64,000 bases of DNA from Azohydromonas lata NBRC 102462 (GCF_001571085.1 NZ_BCTC01000015.1:1-64000), one strand, 5' to 3'. Numbered from the stretch's first letter, positions 11,067 through 21,221 are shown. Numbers and translations: made by a program. Notes: a model not told the origin generated them from the sequence alone.

Positions 11067-12590
11067 TCAGCCGGGCAAGGCGCGCCGGTATTGCAGGGCC
11101 TCGGCGACGTGGGGCACGTCCGGCTGCTCGGCGCCGGCCAGGTCGGCGATGGTGCGGGCCACTTTCATGGCGCGGTGCAGGCTGCGGCCGGACCAGCCCA
11201 GCCGCGTGGCGGCCTGTTCAATGAAGCGCAGCGCCGCGGCCGAGGGGCGCACGTGGCGGTCCAGCCCCGCGGCGTCCAGCTCGGCGTTGGCAAGGCCCTG
11301 GCGCTCAAGGGCGCGCTCGCGCGCCGCAGCCACGCGCCGTATCACCACGGCACTGGGCTCGCCCGCGGGCGCGGCCAGCAGCTCGGCCGGTTTCACGGCG
11401 GGCACTTCCAATTGCAGGTCTATGCGGTCCAGCAGCGGGCCGGAGAGCCGCCCCTGGTAGCGGGCAATGGCCTGCGCCGTGCAGCGGCAGGGCTTGCCTG
11501 TGGCGGCGAAGGAGCCCAGCCAGCCGCAGGGGCAGGGGTTCATGGCGGCCACGAGCTGGAAGCGCGCGGGGTAGCTGGCCTGGCGCCCGGCGCGCGAGAG
11601 CGTGATGCGGCCGTTTTCCAGCGGCTCGCGCAGGGCCTCCAGGGCGGCGCGCGGGAACTCCGGCAACTCGTCCAGGAAGAGCACGCCGCCGTGGGCCAGT
11701 GAAATTTCGCCCGGCTTGGGCGGCGAGCCCCCGCCCACCAGCGCCACGGCGCTGGCCGAGTGGTGGGGCGCGCGCACCGGGCGCTGGCCCCAGTGCGCGA
11801 CGTTGAAGCCGCTGCTGGATAAACCCTGCAGCGCGGCGCTGGAGAGGGCCTCGTCCTCGCCCATGGGCGGCAGCAGGGCGGGCAGCCGGTGCGCCAGCAT
11901 GGACTTGCCGCTGCCGGGCGAGCCGACCATCAAAAGCGAATGCGCGCCAGCCGCAGCGATCTCCAGCACGCGCTTGGCGGCGCTTTGGCCGCGCACTTCC
12001 AGCAGGTCCGGCAGCGCCGCGGCGGCCGGCGGCGTCATGGCCCGCGCGCGGGGCAGGGGCACGGCGGCGTCGCCCGGGCGCAGGGCGGCCACCACGTCCA
12101 GCAGGTGGCGGGCGCAGCGCACGTCCACGCCCTGCACCAGCGCGGCCTGCTCGGCGCTTTCCGGCGGCAGCACCAGCGTGCGCGTGCTGCCCGCGCGGCG
12201 CAGCGCCAGCGCCAGCGCGACGGCGCCGCGCACCGGGCGCAGGTCGCCGGCCAGCGACAGCTCGCCCGCGAACTCGAAGCGCGCAAGCGCCGCCGCGTCC
12301 AGCTCGCCGGAGGCCGCCACGATGCCCAGCGCGATGGGCAGGTCAAATCGTCCGGACTCCTTGGGCAGGTCTGCCGGCGCCAGGTTCACCGTGATGCGCT
12401 TGTTGTGCGGGAAGGGCAGCCCGCTGTGGCCGAGCGCGGCGCGCACGCGCTCGCGCGCTTCCTTGACCTCGGTGTCGGCCAGGCCCACCAGCGTGAAGCT
12501 GGGCAGCCCGTTGGCCAGATGCACTTCCACGCGTACTTCCGGAGCTTCAAGGGCGTCCAGCGCCCGGCTGCTGAGCACGGCCAAAGACAT
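11067..12590 (-). CDS. comM: ComM/YifB family Mg-chelatase-like AAA+ helicase
   Basis: The 507-residue protein begins with a Lon-protease-like fold (VEVHLANGLPSFTLVGLADTEVKEARERVRAAL), followed by an AAA+ Mg-chelatase domain with Walker A GSPGSGKS at 223-230 and the C-terminal Mg_chelatase_C region. ComM is a hexameric helicase that promotes branch migration during integration of DNA taken up by natural transformation; it is also widespread in non-competent species. The ATG at 12590 is preferred because GGAGG lies 6 bp upstream, whereas an ATG 6 bp earlier would touch that site. It is divergent from the porin-glnK-amtB operon. Confidence 0.95.
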   Translation of the reverse strand: MSLAVLSSRALDALEAPEVRVEVHLANGLPSFTLVGLADTEVKEARERVRAALGHSGLPFPHNKRITVNLAPADLPKESGRFDLPIALGIVAASGELDAAALARFEFAGELSLAGDLRPVRGAVALALALRRAGSTRTLVLPPESAEQAALVQGVDVRCARHLLDVVAALRPGDAAVPLPRARAMTPPAAAALPDLLEVRGQSAAKRVLEIAAAGAHSLLMVGSPGSGKSMLAHRLPALLPPMGEDEALSSAALQGLSSSGFNVAHWGQRPVRAPHHSASAVALVGGGSPPKPGEISLAHGGVLFLDELPEFPRAALEALREPLENGRITLSRAGRQASYPARFQLVAAMNPCPCGWLGSFAATGKPCRCTAQAIARYQGRLSGPLLDRIDLQLEVPAVKPAELLAAPAGEPSAVVIRRVAAARERALERQGLANAELDAAGLDRHVRPSAAALRFIEQAATRLGWSGRSLHRAMKVARTIADLAGAEQPDVPHVAEALQYRRALPG

Positions 12591-12669
12591 TCGCATCCTC
12601 CCGGCGGAGTCAAAGGGGTCGGCCCATTGTGGGGTGCCGTCAACAAGCTGTAACGCCCCGCGTGAAGGC

Positions 12670-12714
12670 GCACCAATGACGGGCGGCGGCCTGTTCATTC
12701 ACCAGATTGGTGCG
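12670..12714. promoter_or_regulatory. NtrC-type activator sites upstream of the porin-glnK-amtB operon
   Basis: The core site at 12700-12712 is CACCA-GAT-TGGTG, an exact palindrome and a close match to the NtrC consensus GCACCA-N3-TGGTGC. A half-site GCACCA lies at 12670-12675, 29 bp upstream, close to three helical turns. The pair lies about 60 bp before the sigma-54 promoter, the usual distance for this enhancer-binding protein. The motif is seen in the sequence; binding is inferred. Confidence 0.75.
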
Positions 12715-12765
12715 CTTGAGCATGACCGTGGATAAGTGGCCCCCGGGGGCTAACGAGAACTTCCC

Positions 12766-12781
12766 TGGCACGGAAGGTGCA
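12766..12781 (+). promoter_or_regulatory. Sigma-54 promoter of the porin-glnK-amtB operon
   Basis: TGGCAC-GGAAG-GTGCA matches the -24/-12 consensus TGGCAC-N5-TTGCA with one mismatch. The key GG (12767) and GC (12779) are 10 bp apart, as required. It lies 36 bp before the porin ATG and downstream of the NtrC-type sites, so the operon should be expressed under nitrogen limitation. Confidence 0.8.
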
Positions 12782-12816
12782 GTTCATTGTTTGCATTTCA
12801 AATCAGCGGAGCAACC

Positions 12817-13578
12817 ATGATCAAAAAAGCCCTTCTCGCCACGGCGACCCTGGCTTCCCTGTGCAGCCTGCCTGCGCATGCCGATGTGAGCTTCAACGTT
12901 GGCGCGGTCACTGATTACCGTTACCGCGGCATCTCGCAGAGCCGCCTGGACCCGGCCCTGCAGGGGGGTGCCGACTGGGTGCAAAGCGCCGACGGTGGTT
13001 TCTACGCCGGCGTTTGGGGCTCCACGATCAGGTGGATCAAGGACGCCGGTCGCATTGCCGGCACCGACGTGGGCAATGCCCGCGTGGAGGTTGACCTCTA
13101 TGGTGGCTACAAGGGCTCCATCGTCGAGGGCCTGGGCTATGACGTGGGCCTGCTGCAGTACTGGTACCCGCGCAACAAGCTCGACCGCATCTCCGGCGCC
13201 GAGAAGGCCGACACCACCGAGGTCTATGGCGCCCTGACCTACGGTCCCGTGACGGCCAAGTACTCGCACGCGTTGACCGACACCTTCGGCAACGGCGACA
13301 GCAAGAACAGCTACTACCTGGACCTCTCCGCCAGCTTTGAGATCACCGACGGCTGGATGCTGGTGCCTCATGTGGGCCGCCAGAAGATCAAGGGCCCGGC
13401 TGACGACCTGGGCGCCTCCTACACCGACTACTCCCTGGGCGTTTCCAAGGACTTCAGCGGTTTCGTGGTCAGTGCCACCGCCGTCGGCACGAATGCCGAC
13501 AAAAGCTTCTACGTCACGCCCGCGGGCAAGTTCACGGGTAAGAATGCGCTCGTGGTCGGCGTGAAGTACAACTTTTGA
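12817..13578 (+). CDS. TorF family putative outer-membrane porin (gcw_chp type)
   Basis: The 253-residue precursor has a typical signal peptide (MIKKALLATATLASLCSLPAHA, cut after AHA) and a mature part rich in aromatic and glycine residues, ending in F as outer-membrane beta-barrels do (VGVKYNF). The start of the mature chain, DVSFNVGAVTDYRYRGISQS, is the hallmark of the gcw_chp/TIGR02001 family. Its position 12 bp before glnK and behind a sigma-54 promoter suggests a channel induced by nitrogen shortage, perhaps admitting ammonium or small nitrogen compounds; this role is inferred. GGAG lies 5 bp before the ATG. Confidence 0.88.
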   Translation: MIKKALLATATLASLCSLPAHADVSFNVGAVTDYRYRGISQSRLDPALQGGADWVQSADGGFYAGVWGSTIRWIKDAGRIAGTDVGNARVEVDLYGGYKGSIVEGLGYDVGLLQYWYPRNKLDRISGAEKADTTEVYGALTYGPVTAKYSHALTDTFGNGDSKNSYYLDLSASFEITDGWMLVPHVGRQKIKGPADDLGASYTDYSLGVSKDFSGFVVSATAVGTNADKSFYVTPAGKFTGKNALVVGVKYNF

Positions 13579-13929
<351 letters not shown>

Positions 13930-13962
13930 GCACGCAGTCCGACCACAAGTAGCGACAAAACC

Positions 13963-15441
13963 ATGAGAAAACTTCTTCTGCCCCTGCTCGCCGGTCTGGC
14001 GGGCCTGGGCGTGGCCAGCGGGGTGCTGGCGCAGGACACCGCTGCCGTGGCGGCGCAAGCTGCCAGCAGCGTGGCCCAAGCGGCCAGCGGTGTGGCCGAA
14101 GCCGCCAGCGCTGCCGCCGCGGCGGCGCCGGTGCCCAACAAGGGCGACACGGCCTTCCTGATGATTTCCACGGCGCTGGTCATCCTGATGACCATCCCGG
14201 GCCTGGCGCTGTTCTACGGCGGCCTGGTGCGCAGCAAGAACATGTTGTCCGTGCTGATGCAGGTCTTCATGGTCTTCGCCCTGATTTCCGTGCTGTGGGT
14301 GGTTTACGGCTACTCCGCAGCCTTCACCGCCGGCAACCCGTTCATCGGCACGCTGGACAAGCTCTTCCTCAAGGGCGTCACGCCTGAGTCCGTGGGCGCG
14401 ACCTTCAGCAAGGGCGTGGTGCTGCCGGAGCTGAGCTTCGTGAGCTTCCAGGGTGCCTTCGCCGCCATCACCGTGGCGCTGATCGTGGGGGCCTTCGCCG
14501 AGCGCATCAAGTTCTCGGCGGTGCTGGCCTTCTCGGTGCTGTGGTTCACCTTCAGCTACCTGCCGGTGGCGCACATGGTCTGGTACTGGGACGGCCCGGA
14601 CGCGATCACCAGCGAGGAAACGCTGGCGGCCGTGACCAACAACGCCGGCTGGCTTTGGGCCAAGGGCGCGCTGGACTTCGCCGGCGGCACGGTGGTGCAC
14701 ATCAACGCCGCGGTGGCGGGCCTGGTGGGCGCGATCATGGTGGGCAAGCGTGTCGGCTACGGCCGCGAGTCCATGGCGCCGCACAGCCTGACGCTGACCA
14801 TGGTCGGTGCCTCGCTGCTGTGGGTGGGCTGGTTCGGCTTCAACGCCGGCTCCAACCTGGAAGCCAACGGCACGGCGGCTCTGGCCTTCATCAACACGGT
14901 GGTGGCCACGGCGGCTGCGGCGCTGAGCTGGTGCGCTGGTGAAGCGCTGATGCGCGGCAAGGCTTCCATGCTGGGTGCGGCTTCCGGTGCGGTGGCGGGC
15001 CTGGTGGCCATCACCCCGGCCTGCGGCTTCGTGGGCGTGGGCGGTGCCCTGGTGATGGGCCTGCTGGCCGGCTTCGTGTGCCTGTGGGGCGTCAACGGCC
15101 TCAAGCGCATGCTGGGCGCTGACGACTCGCTGGACGTGTTCGGCGTGCACGGCGTGGGCGGCATCCTGGGTGCGCTGCTGACCGGCGTGTTCGCTTCGCC
15201 TGACCTGGGCGGCACGGGCATCTGCAATTACGTCAGCGACAAGTGCGGCGAGTGGGGCGGCATCGGCGCCCAGGTGTGGGTGCAAGCCCAGGCCGTGGGC
15301 ACGACCATCGTGTGGTCGGCCGTGGTCGCGTTCATCGCCTACAAGCTGGTGGACCTGGTGATCGGCCTGCGCGTGTCCGAAGAGGAAGAGCGCGAGGGCC
15401 TGGACATCACCTCGCACGGCGAAACGGCCTACAACCGCTGA
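13963..15441 (+). CDS. amtB: Ammonium transporter AmtB
   Basis: The 492-residue protein has a signal peptide (MRKLLLPLLAGLAGLGVASGVLAQ), an Ala-rich spacer of about 40 residues and then the eleven-helix Amt core from DTAFLMISTALVILMTIPGLALFYGGLVR. The conserved core motifs FAGGTVVHINA and DDSLDVFGVHGVGG include the twin pore histidines. It moves ammonium across the inner membrane and is gated by GlnK, encoded 33 bp upstream. The C-terminal tail contains the usual acidic segment. A strong terminator follows. The Ala-rich spacer after the signal peptide is longer than in E. coli AmtB. Confidence 0.95.
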   Translation: MRKLLLPLLAGLAGLGVASGVLAQDTAAVAAQAASSVAQAASGVAEAASAAAAAAPVPNKGDTAFLMISTALVILMTIPGLALFYGGLVRSKNMLSVLMQVFMVFALISVLWVVYGYSAAFTAGNPFIGTLDKLFLKGVTPESVGATFSKGVVLPELSFVSFQGAFAAITVALIVGAFAERIKFSAVLAFSVLWFTFSYLPVAHMVWYWDGPDAITSEETLAAVTNNAGWLWAKGALDFAGGTVVHINAAVAGLVGAIMVGKRVGYGRESMAPHSLTLTMVGASLLWVGWFGFNAGSNLEANGTAALAFINTVVATAAAALSWCAGEALMRGKASMLGAASGAVAGLVAITPACGFVGVGGALVMGLLAGFVCLWGVNGLKRMLGADDSLDVFGVHGVGGILGALLTGVFASPDLGGTGICNYVSDKCGEWGGIGAQVWVQAQAVGTTIVWSAVVAFIAYKLVDLVIGLRVSEEEEREGLDITSHGETAYNR

Positions 15442-15755
15442 TCCGCCGTCAGGCAAGAAGGAAGTTCGCGGGCGGCGCCTCCCGTCAGGCGCCCCCGCTC
15501 AAGAGCAGTCTCTTCGCTGCGGTTGCGGTAGCGAACTTGAGCCACCCCTCGGGGTGGCTTTTTTTATGGGCGTGGGCGGGGCTTGCGCTGTCTGCGCTCG
15601 TCCCCATTTGTCTCTTTCGCAAGCCTTTTGCGGACGGGGCGGCAATACCCTGGGGTTGCTTTTGCACAGGGCGCAAGCTCCGTGACCGGCGCACGCATGG
15701 TTGGGTATGCCGCCTGCCTAGAATCGACGGATCGAATCCAAGAAGTCACCACACC
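15442..15755. other. Gene-free interval between amtB and gshA
   Basis: These 314 bp hold the amtB terminator at 15541-15565. Further down, TAGAAT at 15719-15724 lies 31 bp before gshA and could be its -10 box, though no good -35 is spaced correctly. A short inverted repeat CGCAA-GCCTT-TTGCG lies near 15620. I see no gene. Confidence 0.5.
15541..15565 (+). terminator. Rho-independent terminator after amtB
   Basis: GCCACCCC pairs with GGGGTGGC around a 2-nt TC turn and is followed by seven T residues. It is a textbook terminator for the nitrogen operon. Confidence 0.92.
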
Positions 15756-17051
15756 ATGGTCCCGCATCTCATCACGGCGCTCAACGGGCCGATCAACGAG
15801 TTGGAACAGCGCATCCTGGAGTCGATGCCGGCCATTGAGCGCTGGTTCCGGCTGGAGTGGATGGAGCACACACCGCCGTTTTATTCATCGGTGGACGTGC
15901 GCAACGCCGGCTTCAAGCTCGCGCCGGTGGACACCAACCTCTACCCCGGCGGCTGGAACAACCTCACCACCGAGATGCTGCCGCTGGCGGTGCAGGCGGC
16001 CATGGCGGCCATCGAGAAGATCTGCCCCGAGGCCAAGAACCTGCTGCTCATCCCGGAGAAGCACACGCGCAACAGCTTCTACCTGAGCAACGTGCAGCGG
16101 CTGATGCAGATCTTCAATCAGGCCGGCCTGAACGTGCGGCTGGGCACGCTGGACGAGACCATCACCAAGCCCACCACGCTGACGCTTACCGACGGCAGCA
16201 CGCTCACGCTGGAGCCGCTGGTGCGCACGCCGCGGCGCCTGGGGCTCAAGGACTTCGATCCCTGCACCATCCTGCTCAACAACGACCTCTCCGGCGGCAT
16301 CCCGTCCGTGCTGGAGAGCCTGCACGAGCAGTACCTGCTGCCGCCGCTGCATGCGGGCTGGGCCGTGCGGCGCAAGAGCAACCACTTCCAGAGCTACGAG
16401 GAGGTGGCCAAGAAGTTCGCCAAGCTGCTGGGCATGGACCCGTGGCTGATCAACCCCATGTACACCCAGTGCGGGCAGGTCAACTTCGCCGACGGCACCG
16501 GGCTGGAGTGCGTGCAGTCCAACGCCGAGGCGCTGCTGGCCAAGGTGCGGCGCAAGTACAAGGAGTACGGCATCAACGAGAAGCCCTTCGTGGTGGTGAA
16601 GGCTGATGCCGGCACCTACGGCATGGGCATCATGACGGTGCGCGACCCCAAGGACCTGGAAGACCTCAACCGCCGCACGCGCAACAAGATGAGCGTGATC
16701 AAGGAGGGCCAGGAGGTCAGCGAGGTCATCATCCAGGAGGGCGTACCCACCTACGAGCGCATGAACGACGCGGTGGCCGAGCCCGTGGTGTACATGCTCG
16801 ACCGCTACGTGGTGGGTGGCTTCTACCGGGTGCATGCCGAGCGCGGCATCGACGAGAACCTCAACGCCCCCGGCTCCGCTTTCGTCCCGCTGGCTTTCGC
16901 CGAGGCCAGCCACATGCCGCGCCCGGGCGAGAAACCCGGCGTGAGCGCACCCAACCGCTTCTACATGTACGGCGTGATCGGCCGTCTGGCCATGCTGGCG
17001 GCCAGCTACGAGCTGGAAGCGACCGACCCGGACGCGGAAATCTACGAGTGA
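15756..17051 (+). CDS. gshA: Glutamate-cysteine ligase, Burkholderiales type
   Basis: The 431-residue protein matches the GshA type found in Acidithiobacillus and betaproteobacteria (TIGR02049), which differs from E. coli GshA. Conserved stretches include DTNLYPGGWNNL, LLIPEKHTRNSFYLSNV, VLLNNDLSGG-like TILLNNDLSGGIP and VVKADAGTYGMGIMTV, the last being an ATP-grasp-like glycine-rich segment. It makes gamma-glutamylcysteine, the first step of glutathione synthesis; gshB lies 3.2 kb downstream. The ATG at 15756 begins MVPHLITALNGPINELEQRI, the usual start of this family. Confidence 0.93.
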   Translation: MVPHLITALNGPINELEQRILESMPAIERWFRLEWMEHTPPFYSSVDVRNAGFKLAPVDTNLYPGGWNNLTTEMLPLAVQAAMAAIEKICPEAKNLLLIPEKHTRNSFYLSNVQRLMQIFNQAGLNVRLGTLDETITKPTTLTLTDGSTLTLEPLVRTPRRLGLKDFDPCTILLNNDLSGGIPSVLESLHEQYLLPPLHAGWAVRRKSNHFQSYEEVAKKFAKLLGMDPWLINPMYTQCGQVNFADGTGLECVQSNAEALLAKVRRKYKEYGINEKPFVVVKADAGTYGMGIMTVRDPKDLEDLNRRTRNKMSVIKEGQEVSEVIIQEGVPTYERMNDAVAEPVVYMLDRYVVGGFYRVHAERGIDENLNAPGSAFVPLAFAEASHMPRPGEKPGVSAPNRFYMYGVIGRLAMLAASYELEATDPDAEIYE

Positions 17052-17146
17052 GCGTGAGGCAGTGCCGCCACGGCGGCGGTGCTGCACTGCACAAGCCGGG
17101 AGACAATAAGGACTTTGCGTAACGGGCCCCCGGTGGGTCCCAATCC

Positions 17147-19030
17147 GTGAGCTCTTCTTCATCACGCACGCCCGCCGCCCTGGCCGCCCTCACGCTGGCT
17201 GCCTTGGGCGTCGTCTATGGCGACATCGGCACCAGCCCGCTGTACGCCCTCAAGGAAGTCTTCCACGCCGGCCATGTCGAGGTCACGCCCGCCAACATCC
17301 TGGGCGTGCTGTCGCTGATCTTCTGGACGATGACGGTCATCGTCTCGCTGAAGTACGTGCTGCTCATCCTGCGCGCGGACAACAACGGCGAGGGCGGCCT
17401 GATCGCCATGCTGGCGCTGGCCACGCACGCCGTGCGCGAGCGCCCGCGGCTGCGCCAGGTGCTGATGGCGGTGGGCATGTTCGGCACGGCCATCTTTTAT
17501 GGCGACGGCGTCATCACGCCGGCCATCTCGGTGCTGTCGGCGGTGGAGGGCCTGGAAGTGGCCTCGGACAGCCTGCATCCGTTCGTGGTGCCCATCACGC
17601 TGGTGGTGCTCACGGGGCTGTTCGCGGTGCAGCGCTTCGGCACGGCCGACATCGGCCGCTTCTTTGGCCCCATCACGCTGGTGTGGTTCTTCGTCCTGGT
17701 GGCGCTTGGGCTGCCGCACGTCATAGCCAACCCCACCGTGCTGGTGGCGCTCAACCCGGCCTACGCCATCGACTTCTGGATGCACCACAAGCTGGTGGCC
17801 TTCATCGCGCTGGGCGCGGTGGTGCTGTGCGTCACGGGCGGCGAGGCGCTCTATGCCGACCTGGGCCACTTCGGCAAGCGGCCCATTCGCATTGCCTGGT
17901 ACGGGCTGGTGATGCCCTCGCTGGTGGTGAACTACTTCGGCCAGGGCGCACTGCTGCTGGGCGATCCGGCGGCCATAGAGAACCCGTTCTACCTGCTGGC
18001 GCCGGAGTGGGCGCGGCTGCCGCTGGTGTTCCTGGCCACGGCGGCCACGGTGATCGCCTCGCAGGCGCTGATCACGGCGGCCTTCTCCGTGACCAAGCAG
18101 GCCATCCAGATGGGCCTGCTGCCGCGCATGCACATCAAGCACACCTCGGTGAAGGACACGGGGCAGATCTACGTGCCCTTCGTGAACTGGGGGCTGTACG
18201 TGTTCATCCTGCTGGCGGTGGCGCTGTTCGGCTCGTCCTCGCGGCTGGCCTCGGCCTACGGCATCGCCGTGACGCTGGACATGACCATCACCACGGTCAT
18301 GACCTTCTTCGTCATCCGCTACGGCTGGCGCTACCCGCTGTGGCTGTGCATCGGTTCCACGGGCTTCTTCTTCGTCATCGACGTGCTGTTCTTCTCCTCC
18401 AACATGCTCAAGCTGGTGGCAGGCGGCTGGTTCCCACTGGCCATAGGCATCGGCATGTTCACGCTCATGACCACCTGGCGGCGCGGCCGCGCGCTGGTGG
18501 CCGAGCGGCTGCGCGACGACTCGATCGACCTCGAAGGCTTCCTGGAGGCCGTGTTCATGAGCCCGCCCAAGCGCGTGCCCGGCACGGCAGTGTTCCTCTC
18601 GGCCGAGCAGGGGCTCACGCCCAGCGCGCTCATGCACAACCTCAAGCACAACAAGGTGCTGCACGAGTACAACCTGTTCGTCTCGGTGCAGCACCACGAC
18701 GTGCCCTGGATAGGCTTCGACAAGCGCGTGAGCGTGAAGTCGCTGGGCCACGACTGCTGGCAGGTGGTGCTGCACTTCGGCTTCAAGAACGACCCGGACG
18801 TGCCCGAGGCGCTGCAGTCGCTCAAGGGCCGCGGCGTGCCGCTGGACGACATGGACACCAGCTACTTCCTCAGCCGCGACGTGGTGATCCCCACCATTGC
18901 GCAGCAGGGCATGGCCATGTGGCGGGAAAAGCTCTTTGCCAGCATGCACCGCAACGCCTCGGCGGCGGCGGACTTCCTGAACCTGCCGGCCAACCGCATC
19001 GTGGAGCTGGGCTCCAAGGTCGAAATCTGA
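17147..19030 (+). CDS. kup: Kup potassium uptake transporter
   Basis: The 627-residue protein has the Kup hallmark [19 protein letters not shown] near the N-terminus, about twelve membrane helices to roughly residue 430, and the family's soluble C-terminal domain with [11 protein letters not shown]. Kup is a proton-coupled, constitutive potassium importer of the inner membrane. The start is a GTG without a clear Shine-Dalgarno. The gene stands between gshA and benE, with gaps of 95 and 28 bp. Potassium and glutathione are linked in gammaproteobacteria by Kef efflux control, but no Kef gene is here, so the neighbourhood may be chance. Confidence 0.95.
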   Translation: MSSSSSRTPAALAALTLAALGVVYGDIGTSPLYALKEVFHAGHVEVTPANILGVLSLIFWTMTVIVSLKYVLLILRADNNGEGGLIAMLALATHAVRERPRLRQVLMAVGMFGTAIFYGDGVITPAISVLSAVEGLEVASDSLHPFVVPITLVVLTGLFAVQRFGTADIGRFFGPITLVWFFVLVALGLPHVIANPTVLVALNPAYAIDFWMHHKLVAFIALGAVVLCVTGGEALYADLGHFGKRPIRIAWYGLVMPSLVVNYFGQGALLLGDPAAIENPFYLLAPEWARLPLVFLATAATVIASQALITAAFSVTKQAIQMGLLPRMHIKHTSVKDTGQIYVPFVNWGLYVFILLAVALFGSSSRLASAYGIAVTLDMTITTVMTFFVIRYGWRYPLWLCIGSTGFFFVIDVLFFSSNMLKLVAGGWFPLAIGIGMFTLMTTWRRGRALVAERLRDDSIDLEGFLEAVFMSPPKRVPGTAVFLSAEQGLTPSALMHNLKHNKVLHEYNLFVSVQHHDVPWIGFDKRVSVKSLGHDCWQVVLHFGFKNDPDVPEALQSLKGRGVPLDDMDTSYFLSRDVVIPTIAQQGMAMWREKLFASMHRNASAAADFLNLPANRIVELGSKVEI

Positions 19031-19058
19031 TTCCTTTTCCGCTTCCTTTCCTGCCGCC

Positions 19059-20222
19059 GTGTCCCTGAAAGATTTGTCGCTGTCCGCTGTCGTGGCGGGC
19101 TTCGTGGCCGTGCTGGTGGGCTTCACCAGCTCGGTCGTCATCGTCTTCCATGCCGCCGAGGCCTTGGGTGCCACGCCGGCGCAGACGACCTCGTGGATGT
19201 GGGCGCTGGGCCTGGGCATGGGCCTGACCAGTGCGGGCTTGAGCCTGTGGTACCGCCAGCCCGTGCTCACGGCCTGGAGCACGCCCGGGGCGGCGCTGAT
19301 CGCGGGCACCAGCGGGTTGACCATGGCCGAAGGCGTGGGCGCCTTCGTGGTGTGCGCGGTGCTGATCACGCTGGCTGGCGCCAGCGGCTTCTTCGCCCGC
19401 GTGATGGACCGCATTCCGCGCGCGCTGGCCGCGGCGCTGCTGGCCGGGGTGCTGGCGCGCTTTGGCTTTGATGCCTGCCTGGCCATCAAGGGCAGCCCGC
19501 TGATGGTGGGCGCCATGCTGGCGGCTTACCTGTTTGGGCGGCGCCTGTGGCCGCGCTACGCCGTGCCGGGCGTGCTGCTGGCGGGCATGGCGGTGGCGGC
19601 GGGGCAGGGCGCGCTGCACCTGGACGCCGTGCAGTGGCGCCTGGCGCAGCCGGTGTGGACGACGCCGGCCTTCAGCCTGCAGGCGCTCATAGGCCTGGCG
19701 CTGCCGCTGTTCGTGGTGACCATGGCCTCGCAGAACCTCCCCGGCGTGGCGGCGCAGCGCGCGGCGGGCTACGACACGCCGGTGTCGCCGCCGGTGGCGG
19801 TGACGGGACTGGCCTCGCTGCTGCTGGCGCCTTTTGGCGGCTACGCGCTCAACCTGGCGGCCATCACGGCGGCCATCTGCATGGGGCGCGAGGCGCATGC
19901 CGACCCGCACCGGCGCTACATGGCCGCCGTCATGGCGGGCTGTTTCTACATCGCGCTGGGCCTGGCGGGCGGGGCGGTGGTCGGGTTGATCGCGGCTTTC
20001 CCCAAGGGGCTGGTGCTGGCCGTGGCGGGGCTGGCGCTGCTGTCCACCATTGGCGGCTCGCTGGCCATTGGGCTGCAGGACGAGAAGACGCGCGACGCGG
20101 CGCTGCTGACCTTCCTCGTGACCGCCAGCGGCCTGTCCCTCTTCGGCATTGCCTCGGCTTTCTGGGGTTTGGTGGCCGGGGTGCTGGCACTGGCTGTGCA
20201 ACACTGGCGCCCCAATCGCTGA
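19059..20222 (+). CDS. benE: BenE family benzoate/proton symporter
   Basis: The 387-residue protein has about twelve hydrophobic segments and the BenE patterns FVAVLVGFTSSVVIVF, PGAALIAGTSG and VVTMASQNLPGVAAQRAAGY. BenE proteins import benzoate or related aromatic acids with protons. No benzoate catabolic gene lies nearby, so the true substrate is uncertain. The start is GTG 28 bp after kup. It ends 14 bp before gshB, so kup, benE and gshB may be cotranscribed. Confidence 0.88.
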   Translation: MSLKDLSLSAVVAGFVAVLVGFTSSVVIVFHAAEALGATPAQTTSWMWALGLGMGLTSAGLSLWYRQPVLTAWSTPGAALIAGTSGLTMAEGVGAFVVCAVLITLAGASGFFARVMDRIPRALAAALLAGVLARFGFDACLAIKGSPLMVGAMLAAYLFGRRLWPRYAVPGVLLAGMAVAAGQGALHLDAVQWRLAQPVWTTPAFSLQALIGLALPLFVVTMASQNLPGVAAQRAAGYDTPVSPPVAVTGLASLLLAPFGGYALNLAAITAAICMGREAHADPHRRYMAAVMAGCFYIALGLAGGAVVGLIAAFPKGLVLAVAGLALLSTIGGSLAIGLQDEKTRDAALLTFLVTASGLSLFGIASAFWGLVAGVLALAVQHWRPNR

Positions 20223-20236
20223 AGCCCCTGCGCACC

Positions 20237-21190
20237 ATGGATTTGCTGTTTGTCGCCGACCCGCTGGTGACCTTCAAGACCTACAAGGACACCACCTTTT
20301 CCATGATGCGCGAGGCCCTCTCGCGTGGCCACAAGGTCTGGGCCTGCGAGCAGGCCGACCTGGTGTGGCGCCGCGGCGCGCGCGTGGTGGCGCGCAGCGC
20401 CCGTGCGATTGCGCTCACGGGCAGCAGCGGCAAGGACTGGTTCGAGGTCGTGGCCGAGCAGGAGATGGCGCTGGCCGACGCGAGCGCCGTGCTCATGCGC
20501 AAGGACCCGCCCTTCGACAGCGAGTATTTCTACGCCACGCACCTGCTGCAGCAGGCCGAGCGCGAGGGTGCGCGGGTGTTCAACAAGCCCGCGGCGCTGC
20601 GCGAACACCCGGAAAAGCTCTCCATCCTGGAGTTTCCGGACCTGATCGGCCCAACGCTGGTGACGCGCGACGCGCAGGCCGTGCGGGCGTTTCACGACGA
20701 GCACCGCGACATCATCCTGAAGCCGCTGGACGGCATGGGGGGGATGGGCATCTTCCGCGTCGGCGCCGACGGGCTGAACCTGGGCTCCATCATCGAGACG
20801 CTCAACGCCCACGGCACGCGCACGGTGATGGTCCAGCGCTACCTGCCCGAGATCGTGAAGGGCGACAAGCGCGTGCTGCTCATAGGCGGCAAGCCGGTGC
20901 CCTTCTGCCTGGCGCGCATTCCGCAGGGCAGCGAGATACGCGGCAACCTGGCCGCCGGGGGCAAGGGCGTGGCGCAGGAGCTTTCCGCGCGCGACCGCGA
21001 GATCGCCGAGACCCTGGCGCCGGTGCTGGCCGCGCGCGGGCTGCTGCTGGTTGGGCTGGACGTGATCGGCGACTGCCTCACCGAGATCAACGTCACCAGT
21101 CCGACGGGCTTCCAGGAAATCAGCAACCAGACGGGCCTCAACGTGCCGGGCTTGTTCGTCGACGCGCTGGAAGCGGCCGTCGCGGCCTGA
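20237..21190 (+). CDS. gshB: Glutathione synthetase
   Basis: The 317-residue protein is full length for prokaryotic GshB. It opens with LLFVADPLVTFKTYKDTTFSMM, has the N-terminal substrate domain with RKDPPFDSEYFYATHLL, and an ATP-grasp domain with ILKPLDGMGGMGIFRV and NVTSPTGFQEI. It joins glycine to gamma-glutamylcysteine to complete glutathione, working with gshA upstream. The ATG at 20237 is the only start giving the normal N-terminus. Confidence 0.96.
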   Translation: MDLLFVADPLVTFKTYKDTTFSMMREALSRGHKVWACEQADLVWRRGARVVARSARAIALTGSSGKDWFEVVAEQEMALADASAVLMRKDPPFDSEYFYATHLLQQAEREGARVFNKPAALREHPEKLSILEFPDLIGPTLVTRDAQAVRAFHDEHRDIILKPLDGMGGMGIFRVGADGLNLGSIIETLNAHGTRTVMVQRYLPEIVKGDKRVLLIGGKPVPFCLARIPQGSEIRGNLAAGGKGVAQELSARDREIAETLAPVLAARGLLLVGLDVIGDCLTEINVTSPTGFQEISNQTGLNVPGLFVDALEAAVAA

Positions 21191-21208
21191 GGGGACTGCC
21201 GGGCAGGG

Positions 21209-21214
21209 GACAAT
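21209..21214 (+). promoter_or_regulatory. -10-like box GACAAT next to uup start
   Basis: GACAAT lies 7 bp before the uup ATG, a position that would give a leaderless or nearly leaderless transcript. No convincing -35 element is visible 17 bp upstream. Confidence 0.35.
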
Positions 21215-21221
21215 CCGCCCC

